NCBI GenBank assembly: GCA_013397865.1
Contig: VZTI01003906.1
Coordinates: 194,176-258,175, forward strand
DNA length: 64,000 nucleotides
Reading direction: 5' to 3'
From: Struthidea cinerea
Taxonomy: Eukaryota > Chordata > Aves > Passeriformes > Corcoracidae
The notes under the pieces are model-generated. The model saw only the letters and a program-made list of their open reading frames with translations, was not told the origin of the DNA and did not search any database. This document shows positions 1-12,200 of the stretch, piece after piece (position 1 is the stretch's first letter; every line of letters begins with the position of its first letter). A program made the translations under genes and the position numbers.

Positions 1-3000
1 TCTCATTTGCCTGAGACATAACTGATGTGCAATTCCTGCCATAAAAATTAAAAAGAAAGGATTGAGGTAGGATTAAACTCTCCTGCCAATTTGAGATCAG
101 ACAGGAGAAAGTCTTGCAGGCTCCTTCCTGTAGGCCATATATAAGAGTTGATAAGGGACAAGAATAAATCTAGAAGTGTCTCTTTTATGAGGAAATGACA
201 AGCCAGAGCTGCATGAGAGTCTGCTGCAAGTATGTGGCTGCTGATGAAGTTAATGAATGTGGCCTTGGAATCTGTAATTATTACAGTCAGGCAGATGAGT
301 GCTTAATTCTGCCAGATGGGAGAGCTCCACTCTGTCCACTCCAGGACATGCCTGGGGGTTTCAAACAGATACACTCTGCAAAAACACTCTGGAAGATGCA
401 TCAGCCCAAATAGGTAAGTTCTGTGCCTTGTTCTATTCCATCACTGGGGAGCTTTTAAAGGTTTGTGAAGTCACTGTGATCGACAGGTTTGGCTTGGTTT
501 GGATGCACACATTTCCATCCTCTGCCGTGTGCTGGGCTCTCCTCTGCAGGCTGTAATTCTTCCTATCAGCCCACACAGGCTTACTAATATCTCCTTTCAC
601 ACTGTCAGAACACAACTGCTGAATTTTTACATCCAACTTCTTAATTTCCATGCAAATGACTAGTCAGGAAAACAAACAAAAATCCCTAAGACACGTTGTG
701 CTTCACCTTAAATGTAGAAACAGCAACTCCTTAAAAACAGTGATGGTTTAACTAAAGGTTTTCAGCTTTTTCTTTGTTGTGACCTCACAGTACGGGAACA
801 AGAGCTCTGTGATGTTTTGTGTTGGTTTTAATATTCTAAACTAAAAGTAGTAGACACATATATACCTCTTTTTCATTACAGTAGATGTTTTGGGGGGTTT
901 TGTGACTTTTATATGCTAGGGCAGTCTTGTGACATGAGGAAGACTTTGGTCATCTCACTTTGGAAACTGTAAACCTTTTTTTTGAGTTTTATCGTTTTGA
1001 ACGAGGACAAGTGAGATATTTGGAATTAAGCACATATTTCTGATTTGTTCTTGGTCCGTATTGCTTTAACAGCAGGTGTTGTGCTTAGTATCCATGGTGT
1101 AAAAGTACAAAAATTCTGCAAAACCACAGAGGAGCAGGAAGTACATGCTAAGGTGTTGTCCATCTTTTGGCAAGGGAAGCTAAATCAAGTACCAGGAAGT
1201 TGTAGAAGTGGATTGCAAGGATGGTGCAGCGTCTGACCATATCTTACACCTTGCTGCTGGTAAGAATTAAAACAGAATGCCAAAATAGGAGAATTTTTTG
1301 CCCTCTCTTGTATGGGAATATACATCGAGCAGTTAATTAGATTAACTTTTCTCAAAAAGCTAACGGTGATTAAGGCATTGTTCCAAAAGCAGTGGCTGGT
1401 TTTGAGTGATAAACTGAAGGGGTGATAAGTGGATGGGAGCCTTGGCACCTCCAAGAGGAGGGGTCTCAGCTCCTGGATTCACCACTCAGCTGAAGTTCCA
1501 GTCATGCAAACCAGTCTAAGATAATCTGTGCTCTTCTGCTTGGGGAAAGTCTGTTGGTACTGTTCCCTTAAAATGTGTATGTAAATGTTTTCTAATTTTA
1601 TCCTTTCAGAAGTGTTCTGTTGCAGCTGACATCCCATCTCGACTTACAATAAAACCATTTTGTAGAGTAAATTGATGGGTTTGGCACCCCACTACTTGTC
1701 TCTATGCCTTCACCAGCCCTGAGAATTAAAATACATCTACTAGATTTGCATCATGTAAATGCATTTTTCCATGATCTGAGTCAGTTTTTTCCTGTCCCCA
1801 TGAAAGATTAATGTTTTCAATAGCAGTGACAGTGTGAGTCAGAGCTGTAACTGCGAGCTGGGGCTTTGCCATGGCTGCACACATCTGCTTTCCTCTTGTG
1901 GCGTGGTACAGTTAAAGCTTTTGTTCTCTGTTATTACCGGGTTTAATTTTGGGGAAACTGAAGAGATCTGTTAGGAATATGAAACATGTATTTCATGGAC
2001 ACTGGGCCTGCTTTTTTCGTGAATAATTATTTTGGAAAAGGAACTTTGGATGCTTTTTGCCTTGTCCTTTGCAGATAGACACTGTACCTAGTCTGTTGGA
2101 GGACTTACAGTAAAGAAATATTGTGTGCTTTTGCCCTTATCTCTTTGCTGCCCTATTAAAAAATTACGTGGTTGCTACCAAAAATTATGGTGGGCCCTGT
2201 CACAGCTCAGGATTTCCAGATGTGCAAATCTTTTCAGCAATTTTTTGTGAAGAGTTGCAGCCTTGGTGCGTTGACTTTGTAAACCTCAGCTCTTACAGCG
2301 CTCACGAGAAACTTACCTAAATGCTTACAAATTCATTTAAAATCGGGGGATGAGAGGAGCTATTGGCACAATGCAGTTTCTGGGAGTGATAAACGTTCAG
2401 AAACTTTGAAAATTATGTAGGTTGTTTACATTGAGCTGGATCAGTTTGAACCGTGGCTGCGTCCTTGATAGTATTTTAGTCTCCCTCTATGGAGCTGAAG
2501 TCTAGTTCTGGAGTACTGCCTGCTGCCCTTCAGCAGCAGCTTCTGGTGGGCTGTATCTAAAATTTAGGAAGATCTAAATTCTAAAATTTGGAAAGTCTCT
2601 TTGCCAGGAGTTTTTCAGGGGAAGAGGTGGCTGTTTATGAAGCAATTTGCCACTGTAGCATCTTTGGAAAGCGCTCTTGTTAAAAAAAAAAAAAAAATTA
2701 AAAAATTAAGTGTGGAATAAAGGAACAGGCTGGGGGGTGAGTACAGAGCACCCAACAAACACTCTCTGTGAGTGACACTAATGGTCATGAAGTCAGTGGC
2801 CTCAAAAGCTCTGGCACGTGAACTTGTCAACAACAGTGGTGTGCCAAACCCCAGTCTTTACAGAATATATGGTCTTGTCAAATGCAGTATTTTTGGAGTA
2901 AATTGGGAAAGCACAACACACTCTTTATATGCCTTCTGCTGTGAAAGGGAGCATTAACTGCTAACAATAAATAGGTGGGTTGTAGTATTTCAAGCTTTCC

Positions 3001-6000
3001 GTTTGTTAGGTGAAATTGCTCTTCCATTCCAGCTCCCAAGTGGAGTTCTCTGGAGTTACTAACCTGTCATCAGCCACTCTTTGCTGGGCAGACAGAGATA
3101 TTCCCAGGGGACTGTTCACTGTGCAGCTCGAGCCCTGCCCAAGAACGAAACACCTCCAAACTCTTTAAAACAGAAATTGCCTGAAAAATGGCCTCTTCTG
3201 AGAAGCTGGGAGGAGAGGGATACAGGAGCAGTATCCGTGTCCTGGGATATTTCAGTGAAATGGTTTGGAGAGCCAGAGTCTGGTTCCTGAACTGAGAGAC
3301 CAGGGACCCGGTCAGCCCCAGCACTGAGTGCCCCCAGTTTTTTGCAGGGTATGGCATCACCTCGCTCCCAGTTCAGGCTGGAGCTTGGCATCTCTCTCAG
3401 GTTTAACATAACGGTGTTTATGCAGTAGCTGCCTTAACACTGGCTCCTTTGTGCACTCACGTTTGGAATCTGCTCTCCTGGAGGAAATTGAGGTTCTCAA
3501 GCTCTGCATACTTCCCAGAATGGGCCATTTCCCTGGTCCACTCTCCCACTGCAGCCAAAGGTTACAGGTTTGCATTCCAGAGATTCCAGAGCACCAAAGT
3601 GAATGCTGCACACTGACATCATCTTGAGCACAGGAACCTCGTGTTTGCCTTTTCTTTTACGTGAATACTGTCAGCCTTGGCAGTGCTGGGCTGAGGTCAA
3701 ACTAGGTTTACTGACCTGAGTTAAAATACGATTTCAAATAAAGTTTAGAAAGCGCTGTTGATTGATTTGAAACTAGAATGGTGTAGTAGCTGTGGCCAGC
3801 AGTTTTGTGAAGTGAAGCAGGGCAAGATTCATGGTGGAGCTAGTACCTTTTATTAGGCCAGCTGCTTTTGGGAAACAGCTGTGTGTTCAGATGGAAATAG
3901 AAATAGCAAACTTAAAATTTGTTCTGATTGAAACAGTTGTTCTGATTCAATTATGAACTTAATTATACTTAATTATACTAACCAGTTAATTTGAGGGAGT
4001 GAGGGGTGCTGGTACCTGTGTACTGCAGCGGTATGACAGAGATAAAATGATCCAGGTCACATGTTTATCCCTGTGGAAGATTTGTCTGTGGCTGGACTGC
4101 TGCTGTTGATGGGATGCTCCTCTAACCAGTGCCCAAGGAGTGATCTGCATTAAAAATTAATAATAATAAATCAACCAGTGCTTGGATTTACACCATGGGC
4201 TCAGTTGGATGAATGTATTGAGGACTTGGTGAGCTCCAGGGTGGGAATTTCCTCATCTTTTTAGGACTTATGTAGCTGCAAAGTGGTATGAAGTCTGTTG
4301 GTTTCAGTATTCAGAAGAAGTTGGTGTTTTCATGCTGTAAATTGCCACGGGTCAGGATACAGAGGTTAAAGGTGGAGTGGTGGTTTTGTGGTGCTAAAAA
4401 TTACTTTTGTTTTGAAATGATGTGACTAAGTGAGAAACTGAATGCAGACAGCTCTATGAGTTTGATTCACTGACTCTTCCAAAAAGTTATTATAGATACC
4501 ATGTTTCAAACCCAGTGATTTGAGCAATAACATTAGGCAGCAGGTGAATAAGGAGCTAAATTTTGTGTACATGGAAGTACACAAGGTCACATAAGCAATA
4601 TTTTTCAATTCCATTATAGTTTCTTTTCCATTTACAGTTTCATTACATTATAACATTACACTTACAGTGTACAGTTTCATCTTTGCTGTTTCTAAGCTCA
4701 GAAACTTGACACCTGTTTAATCCCAAAACAGTGTATATGACGTGGTAGCTGTTGCTAAAAATTGCATTTCAGTAGCCTTGAAACAGTGAGAATGAGCTGA
4801 GTTACTCCAAACTGCTTAAAGGTCAGGTCTTCATTCGTGCTCCTAGGAGTAAAAAGAACCCCAACTACTTTTCAAATGAATTGTATGAAGTCTTTGGTAC
4901 AGTAGCACTTCCCTTCAGACTGCTTTTGGCTAATAGTGGACAAAATTGTCCTTGCTCTGGAAGCCCTGAAGTGCTCGTGTTTGAATTCTCACCTTCCTCA
5001 GGGATCTGTGCTGTGGTGATGATTCCTCATGTGTTTCCAGGGCAGGAATGCGTGCTGGAAAAACCATTCTCTCCAACTGTAAATGTCTGTGGCAAAGTTA
5101 AATACAGCCCGTTAAATACGGACTGAAGTGTCCCACTGTGAATATTTTTAAAACTTGTGAAAGTGTCTCTGAATTTCCCTGTGTTTCTCTGGAGGTTTGA
5201 AATGTGTTGTGGGCCAGGGCGTAAGTGTGTGCCTGGGGATTGGGAGGAGGAGCCCTGCTTTCAGCAGCTGGGAAGGAAAAGCCACCCTCTCTGTGATACC
5301 ATCCCTGGTCCCTGCTTAGAGAATCCCCGGTGGTTTGTGGCTCCAAAATTAACAACTTTTCCAGCTCCAACCCACTTAACACTTAGTTCAGGCGTGCACC
5401 TTGATCTCCCCACCCCAGCATTTCCAAGGGCGTGGGTATATTTAGTTCTGGTTTCTGGTTCTGGAATCACTATGGATGTGGCATCCTGCACCTTATGGTC
5501 CAAGAGCTGCCTGTAGCTTCTTACCAAGATTATCCAATCAGACATGACAAAGTGTTAGTTTGGAATGGTGATGACACAGAGGTGATGGACTTGGGGTGAA
5601 GCTGTAATGATGCAGCCCTTTACTCTCTTAGGTCACTGTGAATTGAGTGCAGCTGAAAAAGTGCCTTGTGCCACTGAAAGATTAGAAAGAGAGTTAAACC
5701 ATTGTATAACCTGGCTGTGCTTTAGCACACTCATCTTTTCATGTGGAAAATATTTTCGTAGTGTTTAAATTACCTTCTAAAAATATTTGATGTTTTTACT
5801 ACATCATTAACTGTAAAGAACTGATGCTGATCCCCCTCCTCAGCCCAACCCTTCAGATTTTCCTGAAAATAGCATGTATGTGCCTGCTCCTTGTTCACAC
5901 TGAGGCCTGGGTAGGAGCCACTTGTTTGAATGGAGGTGTCAGTGCAATGAGGGTGAAAGTCATTTTACAGAAGTGATTTAACAGAGCAATATCCCACATT

Positions 6001-8162
6001 CGTGGCAGGAACACTGCTCCCGTAATAAATTTAAATCAATTTATTGCACATCACTGACTTCCGCTATTTTATTTTAAATTCTGTAACCAGATCAAGGTCA
6101 AGGAAGCAAAAGATAAAAGGAGAAGGAGAAAGGAAGCCAGAAGAGGGGAGAGGCAGCAGGAAGGGGGGAGCAGGACAAGGAATGGTTTAGAACAGGGTAG
6201 CAGAATCAAGCTTTCACTTTGGGACTGGAGGGATGAGCATTGCTTGCTCAGAAGAACAGAGTGGAAAATGGGCTTGTCTTTTGGGCCTGTAGGAACAAAA
6301 GGGAGGATTGCTCTGGGATTTTTCTCCTTGTTTATAATGATGTATTGGTACTATTTCTAAATACCAAATTATTCCGTGGCTAGTCCTTGTGAATGTATTG
6401 TTCTTGTACGAGCTGCTGAACAGAAGTGCTTGTGGACTTCTGATGTGCCAAGGAACTGCTGCAGCGACTGGGATTTCAGAGGGAAGGGTATCCAAAGGCC
6501 ATTTCTGAATCTGCTGTTACAAGATTTTGCTGTAGTGTTTTGGTCTGAGATCAATGAAATACGCTTTTCATTTGATTCATGCTGGAGAACAAACAGTCTG
6601 GATATTCAGATGCCTCTTGAGGTCGATCCGTTTTCTTTCAGTGAAGGGAATGTTTTGCTTGTGCTTAACTTCTTCCTCTGCACTAGTGTGAAATTTCGTT
6701 TTAAACCCAAATGGCCCTTATAGTTTCCACCAGACTTTATATATATTATCAAGTGTTACTTAATCTGTTCTCTTGAACAGTTAGTTTTCCTCTGTCTGCA
6801 AGAGTTTGAGTATCAAAAGTGAAAACCCAGGAACAAGAAGCAGCCAAGTGTAAATGTCTGTAGAACCAGGTGGGCTGTGACAGCTGCCGTTTCAATATGT
6901 CACATTTGGGGTAAGTTGTTCCACACTTGAAGTTGTTCTTTGTATCTGCGAAGCTCCACGTGAGCCATTTGCAAGCATGGTATGCTTTTATATGTGAAAG
7001 GGAAAGAAGGATCATGTGCAGAAGCTGGCTGACTCCAGGAACTAATCAAATCCAATAATATTGTTGATGTTTAACCAGTGAGATAATTCTATATCATGTT
7101 AATTGTATGAGGCATTTACAACACAGAAAACTTCCATGGAAGCTTGGAAGGGGCTTAAGGAGGTGAAATGCAGGGGTTTATGTTCCCTTTACAGTGAAAT
7201 GTTTCTGAAATTTTTTGAGGAATCCAGGGGTCAAACACCCCATTCTCACCAGGACCTTGCACAAAACACATTCATTTGCTCCCACATGGAGAGAACTGGT
7301 CCCCAGGAAGGCAGATTTGTGCTTTTCAGAAGAAGGACGTTGCCCTCCTTGTTTTATTTATCACATATATAAAATCAGTTTATGTGTATTTGATTTAAAC
7401 TTAAACTTTCCCTTGAGATTTATAATGCATTGTGGTTTTGAAGGAATTTTCAATAACTTCTCATCCTAGTCTAAAACTGTTTATTAAAAGCAGCTTTAGG
7501 TAATCAATACCTGCACTACAGCAGGAAATCAGAACTATTGGCAACTGTTATTTTATGTTCACTAGTTTGAACTCTGGTCTCTGAAAATTCATGCTGTAGT
7601 TTCTCTAAAGCTTTTCTGGTATTAAATACCTTCCCTGGGAGATTTGCTTACTCCTGCACCCTCGTTGTTGACTCAAGCTGATGACTTTTGTGCTTAAAAG
7701 AAACATTCGGTAGTCTGTCAGGTATAAGAACTGTGAGCAATAGTTTTCTGGGCCCAGAAAATAAAAATACAGGTTTCTACACAGATAATAGTTTTTAAAA
7801 TGCTTTATTTTTAGTATTACAAACACTTTTTTGAACTGTGTTGGGAATTTCATTTTGAGTGGGCAGTAGCAGGAATGTGGAGAGAGAGAGATACCCTTGT
7901 ATGTATAGGGAGATACAGATACATCGATACATAGATGTATGGAAGATGATGGGGATAGATTGCAAATAATTTAACCTGGGATTATGAAAATTCCAAGTAA
8001 GTAATTGCATTTCTGTAGAGTTAGTCCCTTGCACAGTCTGGATCCTAGAAGAACTTGGCCTTAGAGAATTCAGATGAATTTTCTTCATACAGTCTTGTAA
8101 TCGTGAATCCACTTGACTTTTGCTTTCAGAGATGAAAATGACAGTTTTCCTGTTTATTTCAG
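1..8162. other. Noncoding stretch upstream of the first ZBTB44 coding exon (probably intron 1)
   Basis: AT-rich DNA with frequent stops in all frames and no exon I can recognise. It ends in a good splice acceptor (pyrimidine-rich, AG at 8161-8162), so the left flank is most simply the first intron of ZBTB44, whose 5' noncoding exon lies outside the window. Minor landmarks are a 16-base A run at 2682-2697 and a GA/GATACA-like simple stretch near 7879-7945. I saw no transposon with clear ends here. Confidence 0.6.
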
Positions 8163-9232
8163 GATACCTTTGATCTGTCGTATGTGGGAAGAACGCTAAG
8201 AGAACCAGCTAAAAATGGGTGTTAAAACATTCACTCATAACTCCCCTGCTCACAGTCAGGAGATGCTGGGGAAGCTGAACATGCTCCGGAATGACGGACA
8301 CTTCTGCGACATCACCATCCGCGTCCAGGACAAGATCTTCAGGGCACACAAGGTGGTTCTGGCAGCCTGCAGTGACTTCTTCCGCTCCAAACTCGTAGGC
8401 CAAGCAGAGGACGAGAGCAAGAGCGTGTTAGACCTGCACCACGTGACAGTGACGGGGTTCATCCCTCTCCTGGAATACGCTTACACAGCGACCCTGTCCA
8501 TTAACACAGAAAACATTATCGACGTGCTGGCCGCCGCCAGCTACATGCAGATGTTCAGCGTGGCCAGCACGTGCTCGGAGTTCATGAAATCCAGCATTTT
8601 ATGGAATACGCCCAACAGCCAGCAGGAGAAGGTGCTGGATGCGGGACAGGAGAACAGTGCAAACTGCAATTTCACTTCCCGAGACGGCAGCCTGTCTCCC
8701 GTCTCCTCCGAGTGCAGCGTAGTGGAAAGAACCATTCCCGTTTGCCGGGAGTCTCGGAGAAAGCGTAAGAGCTACATCGTTATGTCTCCTGAGAGCCCCC
8801 TCAAGTGTAACACGCAAACCAGTTCCCCTCAAGTGCTCAATCCTTCAACTTCCTACCCGGAGTCCAGAAATCAGCCCGTGGACTCGTCCTTAGCTTTTCC
8901 CTGGACTTTTCCTTTTGGAATTGATCGAAGACTTCAGTCAGAAAAGGTGAAGCAGGGGGAGAACTCTAGGACTTTGGAAATGCCTGGGCCCTCCGAGTCC
9001 AACAGGAGAATGACGGATTACGTGACTTGTGAGAGCACGAAAGCCAGTTCTCCCCTGGTGATCGAGGAAGACGTGCGTGTCAAAGTGGAAAGGCTGAGTG
9101 ACGAGGAGGTTCACGAGGAGGTGTCGCAGCCTGTGAGCGCATCCCAGAGCTCCCTGAGTGACCAGCAGACGGTCCCAGGCAGCGAGCAAGTGCAGGAAGA
9201 TCTCCTGATCAGCCCTCAGTCCTCATCTATAG
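8163..9232 (+). CDS. ZBTB44: ZBTB44 first coding exon (52 nt of 5' UTR, then coding from 8215)
   Basis: The acceptor AG is at 8161-8162 and the donor is ATAG|GTACGA at 9232/9233. The first 52 nt are untranslated; the coding part (8215-9232) is 1018 nt, 339 codons plus one base (phase 1). It encodes the whole BTB domain and the disordered linker up to QSSSIG. If the donor is not used the frame stays open for about 54 more residues to a stop ending at 9396, but those residues look like translated intron. Confidence 0.95.
8182..8199 (+). promoter_or_regulatory. Minimal upstream ORF in the ZBTB44 5' UTR
   Basis: An ATG at 8182 opens a five-codon frame (MWEER, then TAA) that closes 15 nt before the ZBTB44 start. 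Its context is T at -3 and T at +4, weaker than that of the main ATG. Short uORFs can lower or condition translation of the main frame. The sequence shows only that this one exists if transcripts use this exon start. Confidence 0.4.
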
Positions 9233-12200
9233 GTACGACCATTTCTGGAGTTACATATAGCAACAGGCACACGAGCACTGGTGATTTTCTTGGAGGAAAT
9301 CTGCCTTGTGGGTTTTCATGCTTTACTTTTGTGAAACTCCCTTTTATTCCCCTGATTTATGAAATGTTACACATAAACTTGGAATTCTTTAAATAACTTT
9401 GCAGAAGGCAGCTGAGAATGGTAAGCCTGTGGCAGCCCTCTTTATTCAGCAGAGGTTGATAACTCCTTTTTACCTCTAGTTGTCTGACTGGGGAAACTTA
9501 ATTGTGCTTTCATTAGTGTCAAAAGGCACGATCTCATCTGAGCTGCAGCACCGGGTTTGAAAGGCTTGTGCCTGTAGCCACAAAGGGTTAGAATAGTGCT
9601 TTGCATCAGATATCAAATCTTGTATAATCGTGACAGAGAGCCTTTGTAAGAGGATTTGCAAAATAAGTGGTGAAACACTGTCATCTTAATGCCCCAGACA
9701 AAAATGAAACCACACAGTCATAACATTGAGAATCTTTCCATTTCTCTGGGATTTGATTCTCAAGTTGCTTCTTCAAATGCTGCTGGTTGCTGAGAGAAAT
9801 CTTTTTTCCATGAAAGACAATTTGAAACCAGTTTTGGGTTCTTATAGCAGGCTGTTCTTTATTAAGAGCTAATACTTGAAGGTTACTGGAACAATCCGTT
9901 TTTCCCTCTGCACAGAATGCATTGAATGGCTTTTAGTAAATCAGAAGATAGAGGTTTTGCAATATTTCTAGTTTAATTATCAAAATTTTGCCCGAGTCAC
10001 CTATTTTACTCTCAAGTGGCTTGACCTGTGCTCAGCAGAGTTTGTTTACTGAAAGATTTTTAATAAAACCTGTTCTGTTTGAAGACCATAAGAATGGCAA
10101 ATGTACTGCTCTGCATCATTCAAATAATGTGTACGTGAAAGGCTGCCCCAGTTAATTAAATAAATAACTAGAACAAAGTAAATAGCTGTAGCCTTGTAGT
10201 CTGCATTATTTGTTTGCTTCGGTCAGTGCAACACTGCCTTCTCTGGAGAAAGTGAGATCAGGCTGACCTTCCAGAGCAGCAATATACAATCAGTGTCAAA
10301 CTATTCAGGTAATACTCACTAAAAAGGGATGAAAATATTTCCCATTTATGCCATCCTTTGCTGTTGGGTTGTTCTCCAGTTTGTGTAGCCCACGTGTTGA
10401 TGTTTTAGATTGTAATGCTTTTTCCAAGTGAAAATGTTTTCTTTATTGGAGACAAGGATGTTTACCTTTGTTGAGGAACAGACTTAGTATCTTATAGTTT
10501 AACTCTGAATCTTTAAATGTAGTTTGCCAGAACGGTGCATACATTAAAAACTAAAAGAAACTATTTGTTTGCTGGGGAGTCACCAGGAAAAGAGGTCCTT
10601 GTTCAAAACCAGGTTTTGATTGATTCAGTTTTTAACTCGTTATAGTCAGAACTGAAAGGCTTTGCCAGGGCCGTGTGATAAAAGATGCAAATTATTTCAT
10701 CAAAGTAATTATATCATCAGAGACAAAATAGAACAAGTAGCAGTAATGATTAGGGAAGGTTAAAAATAGCATATCAAGTGATATATATCATAAATATATA
10801 AATAAATATCACACCAAGGCAGCTTAAAGAACAAACTGGGTGTAAACTCCGGGCTACAGATGAGTAGTTTTGTGCACGTGGGGTAGAGAATCTCAGGCTT
10901 TAGTGATTATAATTTTTAAACTTAAATTTATCTGTCATTGCTGCTAGTACAGCACGTTCTGCCTTAAAACAGCTGCAGAGAGAAGAAAAATGTGCCAGGG
11001 CAAAATCTTTAAAATACAAATCTGCTCTTTGTCTTTGAATATGTTTGAATTAATATTTAGTGGTCTTGGCATAATAACCATCCTCAGAATGGTTTTTATT
11101 CATGTTTTGCTATAAAGGGAAACAGTGCTCTTGCTTTTTAGCACAGTTGTGATACAGCACACTTTGTAGCTAGAAAGCACTTTTTACCTCCCAAAGATGC
11201 ATTACTTTATGCAGTAATGTAAGAACAGTAAATGGAGGCAGCAAGATCTGGTAAAGTACAGCTTTTTCTTCCCTGAACATAGTTTCCTCATTTAATTGCA
11301 TATATTTATCTCAGTGTTTTATAGTGCACTTAGAAAAGCATTCCTGCCTCTCTCTCTGATATTGCAAAAAGCTCTTATTCACTCTTTGGGAAATTTAAGA
11401 ATTGTTCATTTGCAATTTATTATATTTGGAAGCGCTTTATAATACAGAAGGAGACATGGAGCAGGGACTTGATAAATAAGTCATTATGGGTACAAAACCA
11501 GCTGTGTCTGAGAAGATACTCTCATAATTCATTAGCACTTTTGGCATTTGAGAGGTGAAGGCATGAAATTAAACCTAAGAGCAGTTAGGCTTGTTTTTCA
11601 CTAGACTTTCATTTAAGTATTTCATGAGAAAGAAGGATAAATCAAAATGGGATCAACTTTTATAACTATAGATGATGAATTTCCCAAGCATATTTTGTCA
11701 CCTCTTAACAAAATCAAAGATTTTGATTTTACTAATTGTGAAGCTGCCAGAGATGCAATTTTCCTCTTGTCACTGTCCCCGTAACTTGGCATCGCATTAA
11801 GACAAGAAACTTCACTTCAGATCTCTCATTCTTTTTGACAGAATATGCACATTTTCTGCTTTACTTTTCACGTCTTTGTTCCTTCTCTTTGGTTTCCTCT
11901 TTTGTCTGACACTTGCCAGTGTACACCTAATGCTACTTGATTTTCCTGGTGAGCTTTAGGGCTCCCAAATTCAGATTGCTCACGTACCCCTCTCTTAGAA
12001 AGCAGAATTATTTTACCACAGCAGCAAGAGCAGCTCATAGCACTGTCCTGTGCTTTGCTTGTCCTCGAGGTGTAGGGAGAGAAATCTCCTTCCCCATCTG
12101 TCCTCGTCTCCCATGGATTCAGTAGGGGAGATCAGAGGCTGCTTGACCAAACTCCCAGAGGTGATGAGAGAGGCCTGGATGAGCAGCAGCCACATCAGTG

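Noticed and set aside
9233..9396. In-frame extension of the ZBTB44 BTB exon past its donor (about 54 residues).
   Set aside because: The donor GTACGA is good, the next exon joins in the right phase, and the extension looks like translated intron with no match to the family.
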